Source: Allofournierella massiliensis (lineage in GTDB: Bacteria; Bacillota; Clostridia; Oscillospirales; Ruminococcaceae). Taken from it: DNA of 64,000 nt. Below, one piece after another: positions 17,924 to 27,989 of the stretch. Position numbers and translations under genes: made by a program. The notes under the pieces were generated by a model. The model was given only the letters and a program-made list of their open reading frames with translations, was not told the origin of the DNA and did not search any database. The stretch's first letter is position 1. Every line of letters starts with the position of its first letter. Where the stretch lies: NCBI RefSeq assembly GCF_004345265.1, contig NZ_SLUM01000020.1:1-64000 (forward strand), read 5' to 3'.

Positions 17924-19026
17924 CGGATCGGCGGCAGCTGGAATGGCTCTGGTTTTCGGCGGTGCTGGGGGCAGGCGCGGCCCATTGCGGGCAGGTGCTG
18001 GCCCTGTACGGCAGCCCCGGGGAGCTGTATGACGCGGTGGGCAAAGAGGACATGTCCGGCCTGCTCACCCCGGCCCAGCTGCGCCGCTGCGAAACCCTGA
18101 CGCCCCAGCGGTTCGAGCCTCTGCTGGCCCGCTGCGAGCGCATGGGCATCCGGGTGCTCTGCCTGGACGAGGAGGATTACCCCGCCCGGCTGGCCCCCCT
18201 TTCGGACGCGCCGCCCGTGCTCTTCTGCACCGGCGATGTGTCCGCCCTTTCCCAGCCGGCCGCCGTGGCCATGATCGGCAGCCGCCGCCCCAGCAGCTAC
18301 GGGGTGGAGGCCGCCGCGCTGATCGGCAGCCAGCTGGCCCAGGCGGGCGTCTGCCTTGTGAGCGGCCTGGCCGACGGGCTGGACAGCGAGGCCCACAAGG
18401 CCGCTGTTGCCGCCGGTGCGCCCACCGTTGGCGTGCTGGGCACCGCCATCGACAAAACCTATCCCGCAATCAACCGCCGCCTGCGCTCGGAAATGGAGCA
18501 GGGCTGCGGTGCAGTCATCAGTGAATTTGCCCCGGGGGAAGCCACCGGGGCGGGCGGCTTTCTTTTACGCAACCGGCTGATTGCCGCCCTTTCGGACGCG
18601 GTGTGTGTGGTGGAGGCCCGCCAGAAAAGCGGCACCATGAACACCGTAAACCACGCAAAGCGCTACGGCCGCACCGTATTTGCGGTGCCCGGCGCCATCT
18701 TCAGCCCCCTGTGCGGGGGCACCAACCAGCTGCTGGACGAGGGCCAGGCCCACGCCGCCAGCAGCGCAGCGCCGATTCTGCGGCATCTGGGCATCGAGCC
18801 CGCGCCACAGGTCGCTTGTCGCCGGGAGCGCCCGGCGACCCCAAAGCTGAATCTGAGCGCTGAGGCAAAAGCCATGAAAAAGGCGCTCACCAGCCAGGCC
18901 CAGGGCCTGGAACCACTGGCCAAAGCGGCCGGCCTTTCCGCCGGCCAGGCGCTGGCCGCCCTGATGGAGCTGGAGGTCAGCGGCATTGCCGTTTCCGGCG
19001 CCGGCGGGCAGTACCGGCGCGCATAA
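17920..19026 (+). CDS. dprA: DNA-processing protein DprA (Smf)
   Basis: Protein of 368 aa. DprA protects incoming single-stranded DNA and loads RecA during transformation. The Rossmann-like core is evident from AMIGSRRPSSYG, VSGLADGLDSEAHKAA, LGTAIDKTYP, ISEFAPG and a final RTVFAVPGAIFSP; a C-terminal winged-helix-like domain follows. I place the start at GTG 17920, which overlaps the preceding TGA as GTGA and has GGGGGGAG upstream; an in-frame extension back to 17764 lies inside the methylase gene. topA follows, the usual Firmicute order. Confidence 0.92.
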   Translation: MTDRRQLEWLWFSAVLGAGAAHCGQVLALYGSPGELYDAVGKEDMSGLLTPAQLRRCETLTPQRFEPLLARCERMGIRVLCLDEEDYPARLAPLSDAPPVLFCTGDVSALSQPAAVAMIGSRRPSSYGVEAAALIGSQLAQAGVCLVSGLADGLDSEAHKAAVAAGAPTVGVLGTAIDKTYPAINRRLRSEMEQGCGAVISEFAPGEATGAGGFLLRNRLIAALSDAVCVVEARQKSGTMNTVNHAKRYGRTVFAVPGAIFSPLCGGTNQLLDEGQAHAASSAAPILRHLGIEPAPQVACRRERPATPKLNLSAEAKAMKKALTSQAQGLEPLAKAAGLSAGQALAALMELEVSGIAVSGAGGQYRRA

Positions 19027-19083
19027 ACAGCCGCCCGTTCCCCGATGCAGGGGGGCAGGGCGCTCTGTGCAAGGGAGAGTACT

Positions 19084-21168
19084 ATGTCTAAGCTAGTTAT
19101 CGTGGAGTCGCCTGCCAAGGCGAAGACCATTCGGAAATATCTGGGCGATGGCTACGAGGTCACCGCCAGCATGGGCCACATCCGCGACCTGCCCGCCAGC
19201 CAGCTGGGCATCGATGTGGATCATGACTATACCCCGCAGTATATCAACATCAAGGGCAAGGAAAAGCTCATCAAGGAACTGAAGAGCGAGGCCAAAAAGG
19301 CCGATCAGGTCTACCTTGCCACTGACCCGGACCGTGAGGGCGAGGCCATCAGCTGGCATCTGGCCCATCTCCTGGGTCTGAATATTGAGGACACCAACCG
19401 GGTCACCTTCGGCGAGATCACCAAGAAGGGCGTCACCGAGGGTATGGCTCATCCCCGGGCCATCGACATCGACCTGTTCAACGCCCAGCAGGCCCGCCGC
19501 ATTCTGGACCGTTTGGTGGGCTACAAGCTCAGCCCGTTTCTGTGGCGCAAGGTGCGCCGGGGCCTGTCCGCCGGGCGGGTGCAGAGCGTGGCCGTGCGGC
19601 TGATCGTGGACCGGGAAAAGGAAATCGAGAATTTCAAGCCCGAGGAATACTGGAATCTGGACGCCGTGCTGTCGCCGCCGTCCAGCCAGAAGAAATTCAC
19701 CGCCCGCCTGTACGGCACCGCCGCGGGCAAAAAGCTGGAGATCACCAACGAGGCCCAGGCCACGGGCATCGTGAAGGCTCTGGAAGGCGCGGACTACACC
19801 GTGACCGAGCTCAAGCGCGGCCACCGGAAAAAGGTGCCCGCTCCGCCCTTCATTACCTCTACCCTGCAGCAGGAGGCCAGCCGCCGGCTGGGCTTCACCG
19901 CCACCCGCACCATGCGTGCCGCCCAGACCCTGTACGAAGGCGTGGACATCGCCGGCCGGGGCACCATGGGTCTGATCACCTACATGCGCACCGACAGCCT
20001 GCGCGTGTCCGACGAGGCGGTTGCCGGGGCCAAGGAGTATATCACCGAAGCCTACGGCGAGCGGTACGTCTGCCCCACCAAGCGCACCTACAAGAGCCGC
20101 AGCGCCACCGCCGCCCAGGATGCCCACGAGGCCATCCGGCCCAGTGTGCCCGGCCTGACCCCGGACGAGGCGGAAAAGAGCATCTCCGGCGACATCGCCA
20201 AGCTTTACCGGCTGATCTGGAGCCGGTTCATCGCCAGCCAGATGAGCGACTGTGAGCAGGACACCGTTTCCGCCCACATCACCGCGGCGGACTACCAGTT
20301 CCGGGCCAGCGGCTATGTGGTCACCTTCGAGGGCTTCACCGCCCTGTACGAGGAAGCCACCGACGAAAAGGAGAAAAAGGAGACCGCGCTGCCTCCGCTG
20401 GAGCAGGGCCAGACCCTGAAGCTGCGCTCCCTGACCCCGGAGCAGAAGTTCACCCAGCCTCCCGCCCGCTACACCGAAGCCACCCTGATCCGCAGTCTGG
20501 AGGAAAACGGCATCGGCCGCCCCTCCACCTACGCGCCCATCATCACCACCATCATCGACCGTGGCTATGTGGAGCGGGAGCAGAAGAAGCTCAAGCCCAC
20601 CCTGCTGGGCCGCACCATCAACGACCTGATGATGCAGGAATTCCCGGACATCGTGGACGTGACCTTCTCCGCCGGTATGGAAAAGAATCTGGATAAGGTG
20701 GAAAACGGCAGCGCCGACTGGCGCGAGACCATCGACGCCTTCTACAAGGGCTTTGCCGCCGCGCTGGAAAAGGCCGAAAAGGACATGGAGGGCAAGAAGA
20801 TCAAGGTTCCCGACGAGGAAACCGACGAGATCTGCGAAAAGTGCGGCCGCAAGATGGTCATCAAGACCGGCCGCTACGGTAAGTTCCTGGCCTGCCCCGG
20901 CTTCCCGGAATGCACCAACACCAAGCGTCTGGTGAAGGACACCGGCGGCAAGTGCCCCAAGTGCGGCGGCCGCATGCTGCTGCGCAAGAGCGCCAAGGGC
21001 CGTGTGTATTACGGATGCGAGAACTACCCCAACTGCGACTTTATGACCTGGGATGAGCCGGTGGCCCAGACCTGCGAAAAGTGCGGCGCGACCCTGTTCA
21101 AGAAGGGCAGCCGCCTGTACTGCGCAAAGGAAGGCTGCGGCTTTGAGACTCAGGTGAACAAACAGTAA
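19084..21168 (+). CDS. topA: DNA topoisomerase I
   Basis: Protein of 694 aa, type IA topoisomerase that relaxes negative supercoils. The N-terminal Toprim domain shows VIVESPAKAKTI and ATDPDREGEAISWH; the catalytic tyrosine is Y300 in LITYMRTDSLR. The C-terminus carries three four-cysteine zinc ribbons (about 580-690): CEKCGRKM to CPGFPEC, CPKCGGRM to CENYPNC, and CEKCGATL to CAKEGC. The start at 19084 follows AAGGGAGAG; upstream in-frame codons are in the intergenic gap. Confidence 0.97.
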   Translation: MSKLVIVESPAKAKTIRKYLGDGYEVTASMGHIRDLPASQLGIDVDHDYTPQYINIKGKEKLIKELKSEAKKADQVYLATDPDREGEAISWHLAHLLGLNIEDTNRVTFGEITKKGVTEGMAHPRAIDIDLFNAQQARRILDRLVGYKLSPFLWRKVRRGLSAGRVQSVAVRLIVDREKEIENFKPEEYWNLDAVLSPPSSQKKFTARLYGTAAGKKLEITNEAQATGIVKALEGADYTVTELKRGHRKKVPAPPFITSTLQQEASRRLGFTATRTMRAAQTLYEGVDIAGRGTMGLITYMRTDSLRVSDEAVAGAKEYITEAYGERYVCPTKRTYKSRSATAAQDAHEAIRPSVPGLTPDEAEKSISGDIAKLYRLIWSRFIASQMSDCEQDTVSAHITAADYQFRASGYVVTFEGFTALYEEATDEKEKKETALPPLEQGQTLKLRSLTPEQKFTQPPARYTEATLIRSLEENGIGRPSTYAPIITTIIDRGYVEREQKKLKPTLLGRTINDLMMQEFPDIVDVTFSAGMEKNLDKVENGSADWRETIDAFYKGFAAALEKAEKDMEGKKIKVPDEETDEICEKCGRKMVIKTGRYGKFLACPGFPECTNTKRLVKDTGGKCPKCGGRMLLRKSAKGRVYYGCENYPNCDFMTWDEPVAQTCEKCGATLFKKGSRLYCAKEGCGFETQVNKQ

Positions 21169-21177
21169 CGGAGAATT

Positions 21178-22488
21178 ATGGAAAAACGAGTAACGATTTT
21201 AGGGGCGGGCCTTGCGGGCTGCGAGGCCGCCCTCTGGCTGGCTGAACAGGGCGTGCAGGTGGACCTGTACGAGCAGAAGCCGGTCAAGTTCAGCCCCGCC
21301 CACAAGAGTGAGGGCTTTGCCGAGCTGGTCTGCTCCAACAGTCTGAAGGCCGACCGGCTGGACTCCGCCTCCGGCCTGCTCAAGGCCGAGATGAAGCTGC
21401 TGGGCAGCCATCTGCTGAAAGCCGCCGAGGCCACCCGGGTGGCGGCAGGCGGCGCGCTGGCCGTGGACCGGGACGCCTTCAGCGCCGCGGTCACCGAAAT
21501 GGTGAAGAGCCAGCCGAACATCACCCTGCACACCGGCGAGGTCACCGCCATCGACGAGAACCGGCTCACGCTGGTGGCCACCGGCCCCCTCACCGAGGGC
21601 GCTCTGGCCGACGAGATCACCCGGCTGACCGGGGGCGACAAGCTGAGCTTCTACGATGCGGCGGCCCCCATCGTCACCGCCGAAAGTCTGGACATGAACA
21701 GGGTGTTCGCCGCCAGCCGCTATGGCCGGGGCGACGCGGACTATCTGAACTGCCCCTTTAATAAGGAGGAGTACGAGGCCTTCCACGCGGCGCTGGTCAG
21801 CGCCGAGCGGGCCCCTCTGCATGAGTTCGACGGCAAGCTCACCGTCTACGAGGGTTGCATGCCCATCGAGGTGATGGCGGGCCGCGGGGCGGACACCATG
21901 CGCTTCGGGCCGCTGCGCCCGGTGGGCCTCACCGACCCCCGCACCGGCCACCGGCCCTGGGCCAACGTGCAGCTGCGGCGGGAGAACGCGGGCGGAACCC
22001 TTTACAACATCGTGGGCTTTCAGACCAACCTGAAATTCGGCGAGCAGAAGCGGGTGTTCTCCATGATTCCCGGTCTGGAAAACGCCGAGTTCGTGCGCTA
22101 CGGCGTAATGCACCGGAACACCTTCCTGAACAGCCCCCACCTGCTGAGCCGGGGCCTGAACCTGAAAAAGCACCCCACGGTGTATTTTGCAGGTCAGATC
22201 ACCGGCTTCGAGGGCTACATGGAAAGCGCCGCCTGCGGCCTGCTGGCCGCCCGCAGCATTCTGGCGGCATTGAACGAACGCCAGCTGCCCGAGCTGCCCG
22301 CCGAGACCATGCTGGGCCAGCTGGTGCGCTACATCACCACCGAGAACAAGAACTTCCAGCCCATGGGTGCAAACATGGGCATCCTGCCCCCGCTGGAGGA
22401 GCATATCCGCGACAAGCGGGAGCGGTATCTGGCCATTGCCAACCGGGCGGTTGCCGCCATGGAGCAGTGGGCCGAAGAGACCCGATAA
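21178..22488 (+). CDS. trmFO: tRNA (uracil-54-C5)-methyltransferase, folate-dependent
   Basis: Protein of 436 aa. TrmFO makes ribothymidine at position 54 of tRNA using methylene-tetrahydrofolate and FAD, the Gram-positive alternative to SAM-dependent TrmA. The FAD-binding GAGLAGCEAALWLAE is at residues 9-23, followed by PVKFSPAHKSEGFAELVCSN with its catalytic-type cysteine, and the C-terminal GQITGFEGYMESAACGLLAA. It starts 9 bases after topA with GGAG upstream and is co-oriented with the rest of the cluster. Confidence 0.97.
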   Translation: MEKRVTILGAGLAGCEAALWLAEQGVQVDLYEQKPVKFSPAHKSEGFAELVCSNSLKADRLDSASGLLKAEMKLLGSHLLKAAEATRVAAGGALAVDRDAFSAAVTEMVKSQPNITLHTGEVTAIDENRLTLVATGPLTEGALADEITRLTGGDKLSFYDAAAPIVTAESLDMNRVFAASRYGRGDADYLNCPFNKEEYEAFHAALVSAERAPLHEFDGKLTVYEGCMPIEVMAGRGADTMRFGPLRPVGLTDPRTGHRPWANVQLRRENAGGTLYNIVGFQTNLKFGEQKRVFSMIPGLENAEFVRYGVMHRNTFLNSPHLLSRGLNLKKHPTVYFAGQITGFEGYMESAACGLLAARSILAALNERQLPELPAETMLGQLVRYITTENKNFQPMGANMGILPPLEEHIRDKRERYLAIANRAVAAMEQWAEETR

Positions 22489-22530
22489 ACAACAAACCGA
22501 ACAAAACAGCATGGAAAGGGTGTGCAAGCA

Positions 22531-23538
22531 ATGAAAATCATTCTGGACGCAATGGGCGGCGACAATGCCCCCGCCGAGATCATCAAGGGTGCGGCCGCAG
22601 CGGTGGCCAGCTTCTGGCCGGAGGTGGAGATCATCGCCGTGGGCGATGCCGAGAAGATCACCGCATGCGCAAAGGAAAACAACCTGAAGCTGGATCACAT
22701 CGAGATCGTGAACACCACCGAGGTCATTGAAATGTGCGACGAGCCTGCCAAGGCCGTGCGCACCAAAAAGGACTCCAGCATGGTGGTGGGCCTGAAGCTG
22801 CTGGCCGAGGGCAAGGGCGACGCCTTTGTTTCCGCCGGCTCCACCGGCGCGCTGCATGTGGGCACCAGCCTGATCGTGCGCACCGTGAAGGGCGTCAAGC
22901 GCCCGGCGCTGGCCACCATCATTCCCGGCAAGACCCCCTTCATGCTGCTGGATTCCGGCGCCAACGTGGAATGCCGCCCCTCCATGCTGGAGGCCTTCGG
23001 TGTGATGGGCAGCGTTTACATGGAGCAGGTCATGGGCGTGAAAAATCCCCGCGTGGCTCTGGTGAACAACGGCGCCGAGGAGTCCAAGGGCACCCCCACC
23101 TATGTGGAGGCCCACGCCCTGCTGAAGGCCAACAGCCGCATCAACTTTGTGGGCAACGTGGAACCCCGGGACATCCCCGCCGGCGTGGCCGACGTGGTGG
23201 TGGCCGACGGCTTCACCGGCAACGTGATCCTGAAGCTCACCGAGGGCCTGGCCAAGTTCTTCGGCGCAAAGCTGAAGGGCCTGTTCAAGAGCGGCGTCAA
23301 GGGCGCGCTGGCCTACCTGCTGCTGAAGGGCGGCGTGGCCGACTTCAAAAAGGGCATGGACGCCGACGAATACGGCGGAGCCCCCTTCCTGGGCGCGGCA
23401 AAGCCGGTCATCAAAGCCCACGGTTCCTCCAATGCACGGGCCATCCATCAGGCCATCCGGCAGGCAAAGCTCTGCGTGGAGAACGATCTGTGCGGCGTGA
23501 TGGCCCGCAACCTGATCAGCGAAGAGAAAGAAGCGTAA
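22531..23538 (+). CDS. plsX: phosphate acyltransferase PlsX
   Basis: Protein of 335 aa. PlsX converts acyl-ACP and phosphate to acyl-phosphate, the donor for PlsY in phospholipid synthesis. The N-terminal ILDAMGGDNAPAEIIKGA is diagnostic, with VSAGSTGALHVG, LLDSGANVECRP, NNGAEESKGTPTYVEAH and VADGFTGNVILKLTEG further on. The start at 22531 follows GGAAAGGG. In many Firmicutes acpP lies between plsX and rnc; here rnc follows directly after 4 bases. Confidence 0.96.
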   Translation: MKIILDAMGGDNAPAEIIKGAAAAVASFWPEVEIIAVGDAEKITACAKENNLKLDHIEIVNTTEVIEMCDEPAKAVRTKKDSSMVVGLKLLAEGKGDAFVSAGSTGALHVGTSLIVRTVKGVKRPALATIIPGKTPFMLLDSGANVECRPSMLEAFGVMGSVYMEQVMGVKNPRVALVNNGAEESKGTPTYVEAHALLKANSRINFVGNVEPRDIPAGVADVVVADGFTGNVILKLTEGLAKFFGAKLKGLFKSGVKGALAYLLLKGGVADFKKGMDADEYGGAPFLGAAKPVIKAHGSSNARAIHQAIRQAKLCVENDLCGVMARNLISEEKEA

Positions 23539-23542
23539 CAAC

Positions 23543-24208
23543 ATGCATCAGTTGGAAAACATCATCGGCTATACCTTTAAGGATCCCACCCTGCTGGAGA
23601 CCGCCCTCACCCACACCAGCTTCGCCAACGAGAGCAAGACCCCCATCCACCACAACGAGCGGCTGGAGTTTCTGGGCGACAGCGTGCTGTCCATCGTGGT
23701 GGCGGACCATCTGTTCCACCAGTGGAAGGATCGGCCGGAGGGCGAACTGACCCGTGCCCGGGCCAGCCTTGTGTGCGAGAGCGCCCTGTACGAGTTCGCC
23801 AAGGAAATCGACCTGGGCAGCTATCTGCGCCTGGGCAAGGGCGAGGAGCGGGGCGGTGGCCGCCACCGCCCCAGCGTGGTGAGCGACGCCTTTGAGGCCC
23901 TCATCGCTGCCCTTTATCTGGACGGTGGCATCGAGGTGGCCCGCGCCTTTATTTTGCCCTTCATCACCGAGGGCAAGACTGCCGAGGCGGACTACAAGAC
24001 CCAGCTGCAGGAGGTCATCCAGCAGAACCCGGAGGAGCGGCTGCGCTACGAGCTGGAGGGCGAGGACGGCCCGGATCACGACAAGCGGTTCTCCATGGCC
24101 GTGTACCTGAACTCCAACCTGATTGGTCGGGGCGTGGGTCACAGCAAAAAGGCCGCCGAGCAGGCTGCCGCCAAGGAGGCCCTGCGCCTGATGGGCCTGG
24201 TGGACTGA
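23543..24208 (+). CDS. rnc: ribonuclease III
   Basis: Protein of 221 aa that cuts double-stranded RNA in rRNA maturation and mRNA decay. The RNase III signature ERLEFLGDSVLS (39-50, with E42 and D46 as metal-site residues) and the second acidic cluster in VSDAFEALIAALYLDGG are present, then a double-stranded RNA binding domain from YKTQLQEVIQQ to KKAAEQAAAKEAL. It lies between plsX and smc as in many Firmicutes; the 131-base gap to smc holds only a weak hairpin near 24271-24293. Confidence 0.96.
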   Translation: MHQLENIIGYTFKDPTLLETALTHTSFANESKTPIHHNERLEFLGDSVLSIVVADHLFHQWKDRPEGELTRARASLVCESALYEFAKEIDLGSYLRLGKGEERGGGRHRPSVVSDAFEALIAALYLDGGIEVARAFILPFITEGKTAEADYKTQLQEVIQQNPEERLRYELEGEDGPDHDKRFSMAVYLNSNLIGRGVGHSKKAAEQAAAKEALRLMGLVD

Positions 24209-24339
24209 ATCGGGCCGGTGTGGCACGGAACACCCGGCGCCGCACCCGTTTTGCCCGGCACGAGAAAACAGCGCAGCCCAAAGCCTGCTGCGCGGCTTTC
24301 TCCTGCTGGAGCACATCCCAATGATCCCAGGGAGGATTT

Positions 24340-27300
24340 ATGGTATTAAAGGAACTAGAGATACAGGGCTTCAAAAGCTTCCCGGACCGCATCAAGATCC
24401 CCATTGACCGGGGCATCACCGCGGTGGTGGGGCCGAACGGTTCCGGCAAGAGCAACATCTCCGACGCCATCCGCTGGGTGCTGGGCGAAACCAGCAGCCG
24501 CCAGCTGCGCGGCGCGGGCAAGATGGAGGACGTGATCTTCGGCGGCACCCAGAGCCGTGGCGCCATGGGCTTTGCCAGTGTGAACCTGACGGTGGACAAC
24601 TCCGACCGCCGCATCGACGTGAACGCCGACGAGGTGGTCATCGGCCGCAAGTATTACCGCAGCGGCGAGAGCGAGTATTCCATCAACGGCCAGAACGTGC
24701 GCCTGAAGGATATCTACGAGCTCTTTCTGGACACCGGCCTCGGCCGGGACGGTTACTCCATCATCGGGCAGGGCCGCATTGCCGAGATCGTGGGCGCCAA
24801 AAGCGCCGAGCGTCGGGAAATCTTTGAGGAAGCCAGCGGCATTGCCCGCTACCGTTACCGGAAAAACGAGGCCGAGCGCCGTCTGGCCAGCGCCGAGGAC
24901 AATCTGGAGCGCCTGCACGACATTCTGGACGAGCTGGAAAGCCGGGTGGGCCCGCTGGAAAAGGAAAGCGCCAAGGCCCAGCAGTTTCTGGAGCTTTCCG
25001 CCCGCCGCAAGGAGCTGGAGGTCACCCTCTGGGTGGACAGCGTGAAAACCGCCAGGGAGACCGTGCGCGGCCAGCAGCGCCGTTACGAGACCGCCCAGGC
25101 GGACTACGACCGGATGACCGCCGAGATCGAGGCCATCGACGCCGCCACCGAGGGCATCCGGGCCGAGATGAATCGGCTCACCATGGAGGTGGACCGGCTG
25201 AACGGCGAGATCCGCACCATCACCGAGGAGGTGGCGGGCAGCGACAGCCGCATCGCCGTGCTGCACAACGACATCCGCCACAACACCGAGACCATGGCCG
25301 ATCTTTCCCGCCAGCTGGAAGAGAGCGGGGCCGGGCGCGAGAGCTTTGCCGCCCAGATGCAGGAGCACCGGGCGGGCATTGAGAACATTCGGAAACACAT
25401 TGAACAGCTGGACGGGCAGATCCGGGAAAAGGAGGAGATGCTCCGGCGCATTCAGGCGGAAAACGCCGCCACCGGCGAGCGCCGGGGGCAGGTGACCGGG
25501 GTGCTGGCCGAGCTGACCGAGCGCCAGACCGCCGAGAAGGTGCGGGCCGCCGGCTGCGAAAGCACCGCCGCCACCGCCGCCCAGCGGCTGGAAGCATTGC
25601 AGAATGAGCCGGCTTCCGGTCAGGGACTGGAGGAGCTGGAGGGCGAGCTGGCCGATACCAGAGCCTATCTGGGCAAGCTGGACGAAAGCCTGACCCGGCT
25701 GGAAAACATCAAGCAGGGTTTGAGCCTGAAGCTGTCCAGCCGGCAAAAGCAGCTGGAGGAGGCGGACGGCGCAGCCGCCCAGCTGAACCGCCAGTTGGAG
25801 GCATCCACCCAGCGGCTGCAGCTGCTGACCGATCTGGAACGGAACATGAACGGCTACCAGCACAGCGTAAAGACCGTGATGCGCGCCGCCCAGAACCACC
25901 GGCTGCGGGGCATTATCGGCCCGGTGAGCAGCATCCTCACGGTGCAGCCGGGCTACGAGGTGGCCATCGAAACCGCTCTGGGCTTTGCGCTGCAGAACAT
26001 CGTGGTGGACGGCGAGACCGCTGCCAAGGCCGCCATGGCTTTCCTGCGCAACGAGCGGGCGGGCCGGGCAACCTTCCTGCCGCTGGACACCGTGAAGGGC
26101 AGCCACTTCGACGCATCCCGCCTTTCCGGCAGCGCCCGGGTGGCGTCCAGTCTGGTGGAATACGACCCCAAATACAACAACATCGTGGCCAATCTTCTTG
26201 GCCGCATCATCGTGGTGGACGAGATCGAGGAGGCCAGCCGGGTCGCCCGTGCGCTGGACTACCGCAACCGAATCGTCACCGCCGACGGTCAGGTCATCAA
26301 CGCGGGCGGTTCCTTCACCGGCGGCAGCGTGAGCCAGTCTGCCGGCCTGTTCAGCCGTCGGCAGGAAATTGAGGATCTGCGCAAAAAGATCGGCTCTTTG
26401 CAGAATCGGCAGGGCCAGGCCCAGGCCGCGGCGGACAAGCTCAAGGCCGAGGTGGAAGCTCTGAACGCCCAGCTGACCGCTGCCTCCAGCGAGGCCATCA
26501 CCGCGGGCGGCGATAAAATTCGCGCCGAGGGCGAGCTGCGCCGCATCGAAGCAGCCATCAGCCAGGCGCAGGCCGCCGCCCAGCTGCGTGCCGCCGAGTG
26601 CGAGCAGCTGAACGAGACCATCCGCCAGAGCCGCACGGAGCTGGAGAATGCCAGGGCCGAGGAAGCACGGCTGGGCGAGCAGATCGCCGCGCTGGAGGCC
26701 GAGCTGACCGAGCTGGCCGGCAGCGACGACAGCTTTTTGGCCACCCGGGCCCGCCTGTCCGACGAATTGAGCGAGACCCGTCTGGCCCGTCTGGCGGCGG
26801 AGAAGGATGTGAGCCTGCACGAGGCCTCCATCCGGGATCTGGAAAGCCGCCACGGCGAGAGCGGCCAGCGGGAGCTGGCCCTGCGGGAAAACATTGACCG
26901 CCTGAAAAAGGCCAACGAGGAGCACGAGCAGAGCATCCGCGCCATTCAGGAGGAAAAGGAAAAGAGCGCCGGCCGCATCCGCGAGGCGGAGGAAGCCATC
27001 CGCAAGGCCGCCGAGGAGCGGATGCAGAAGGAAGGAAGCATCAGCCGCGAGAGCCAGCGCCAGCGTGCGGTGAGCGACGAGCGGGAAAAGATGAGCCAGG
27101 AGATGGCCCGCCTGAACGAGCGCAAGGCCGCTGCCGAAAAGGAGTACGATGAGCTGATCGCCAAGCTGTGGGAGGAATACCAGCTGACCATGAGCGACGC
27201 CCAGCCGCTGTGCGTGCCCTTTGAAAGCGCCGCCGAGCTGCGCCGCCTTGTGGCCGAAACAAGAGGCCGCATCCGTAGCTTGGGCAACGTGAACGTGGGC

Positions 27301-27897
27301 GCCATTGAGGAATACAAAGAGGTGAGCGAGCGCTACACCTTCTTAAAGAATCAGGTGCAGGACGTGGAGAAGAGCCGCGCCGAGCTGACGAGGATGATCG
27401 GGGAGCTGTCCGCCGAAATGCGGGACATGTTCAGCCGCAGCTTTGCGGAGATCAACCGCAACTTCGGCCGCATCTTCACCGAGCTGTTTGGCGGCGGCAC
27501 CGCCACCCTCAAGCTGGACGACGAATTGAACGTGCTGGAAAGCGGCATCGAAATTCAGGTTTCGCCCCCGGGCAAGGTCATCAAGAATCTGGCCGCATTG
27601 TCCGGCGGCGAGCAGGCGCTGGTGGCCATCAGCATCTACTTCGCCATTCTGGCGGTGAACCCGGCCCCCTTCTGCATTCTGGATGAGATCGAAGCCGCGC
27701 TGGACGACGTGAACGTGGCCCGCTACGCCCAGTATCTGCGCCGCATCACCGACCACACCCAGTTCATCGTGATCACCCACCGCCGCGGCACCATGGAGGC
27801 CGCCGACGTGCTCTACGGCGTGACCATGCAGGAGGACGGTGTGTCCAAACTGCTGCGTCTGGATCTGGAACAGGTGGACGCGACGCTGGTTTCGTGA
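24340..27897 (+). CDS. smc: chromosome segregation protein SMC
   Basis: Protein of 1185 aa, the usual SMC length. SMC dimers with ScpA and ScpB extrude DNA loops to organise and separate chromosomes. Order of domains: head N-half with Walker A GPNGSGKS (31-38), coiled coil (about 170-500), hinge (about 510-680, containing GPVSSILTVQPGYEVAIETA), a second coiled coil, and head C-half with signature LSGGEQALVAIS (from 1087) and Walker B CILDEIEAALDD (D1115). GGGAGG lies about 8 bases upstream of the ATG. Confidence 0.97.
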   Translation: MVLKELEIQGFKSFPDRIKIPIDRGITAVVGPNGSGKSNISDAIRWVLGETSSRQLRGAGKMEDVIFGGTQSRGAMGFASVNLTVDNSDRRIDVNADEVVIGRKYYRSGESEYSINGQNVRLKDIYELFLDTGLGRDGYSIIGQGRIAEIVGAKSAERREIFEEASGIARYRYRKNEAERRLASAEDNLERLHDILDELESRVGPLEKESAKAQQFLELSARRKELEVTLWVDSVKTARETVRGQQRRYETAQADYDRMTAEIEAIDAATEGIRAEMNRLTMEVDRLNGEIRTITEEVAGSDSRIAVLHNDIRHNTETMADLSRQLEESGAGRESFAAQMQEHRAGIENIRKHIEQLDGQIREKEEMLRRIQAENAATGERRGQVTGVLAELTERQTAEKVRAAGCESTAATAAQRLEALQNEPASGQGLEELEGELADTRAYLGKLDESLTRLENIKQGLSLKLSSRQKQLEEADGAAAQLNRQLEASTQRLQLLTDLERNMNGYQHSVKTVMRAAQNHRLRGIIGPVSSILTVQPGYEVAIETALGFALQNIVVDGETAAKAAMAFLRNERAGRATFLPLDTVKGSHFDASRLSGSARVASSLVEYDPKYNNIVANLLGRIIVVDEIEEASRVARALDYRNRIVTADGQVINAGGSFTGGSVSQSAGLFSRRQEIEDLRKKIGSLQNRQGQAQAAADKLKAEVEALNAQLTAASSEAITAGGDKIRAEGELRRIEAAISQAQAAAQLRAAECEQLNETIRQSRTELENARAEEARLGEQIAALEAELTELAGSDDSFLATRARLSDELSETRLARLAAEKDVSLHEASIRDLESRHGESGQRELALRENIDRLKKANEEHEQSIRAIQEEKEKSAGRIREAEEAIRKAAEERMQKEGSISRESQRQRAVSDEREKMSQEMARLNERKAAAEKEYDELIAKLWEEYQLTMSDAQPLCVPFESAAELRRLVAETRGRIRSLGNVNVGAIEEYKEVSERYTFLKNQVQDVEKSRAELTRMIGELSAEMRDMFSRSFAEINRNFGRIFTELFGGGTATLKLDDELNVLESGIEIQVSPPGKVIKNLAALSGGEQALVAISIYFAILAVNPAPFCILDEIEAALDDVNVARYAQYLRRITDHTQFIVITHRRGTMEAADVLYGVTMQEDGVSKLLRLDLEQVDATLVS

Positions 27898-27989
27898 TAT
27901 AAAAGAAGAGAACTGTTCGCCGCATGGCGGACGCAACCGAAGCATCCGCCCGCCTTATCGGGCGATGAAAGGAAACGAGGGGAGACATT

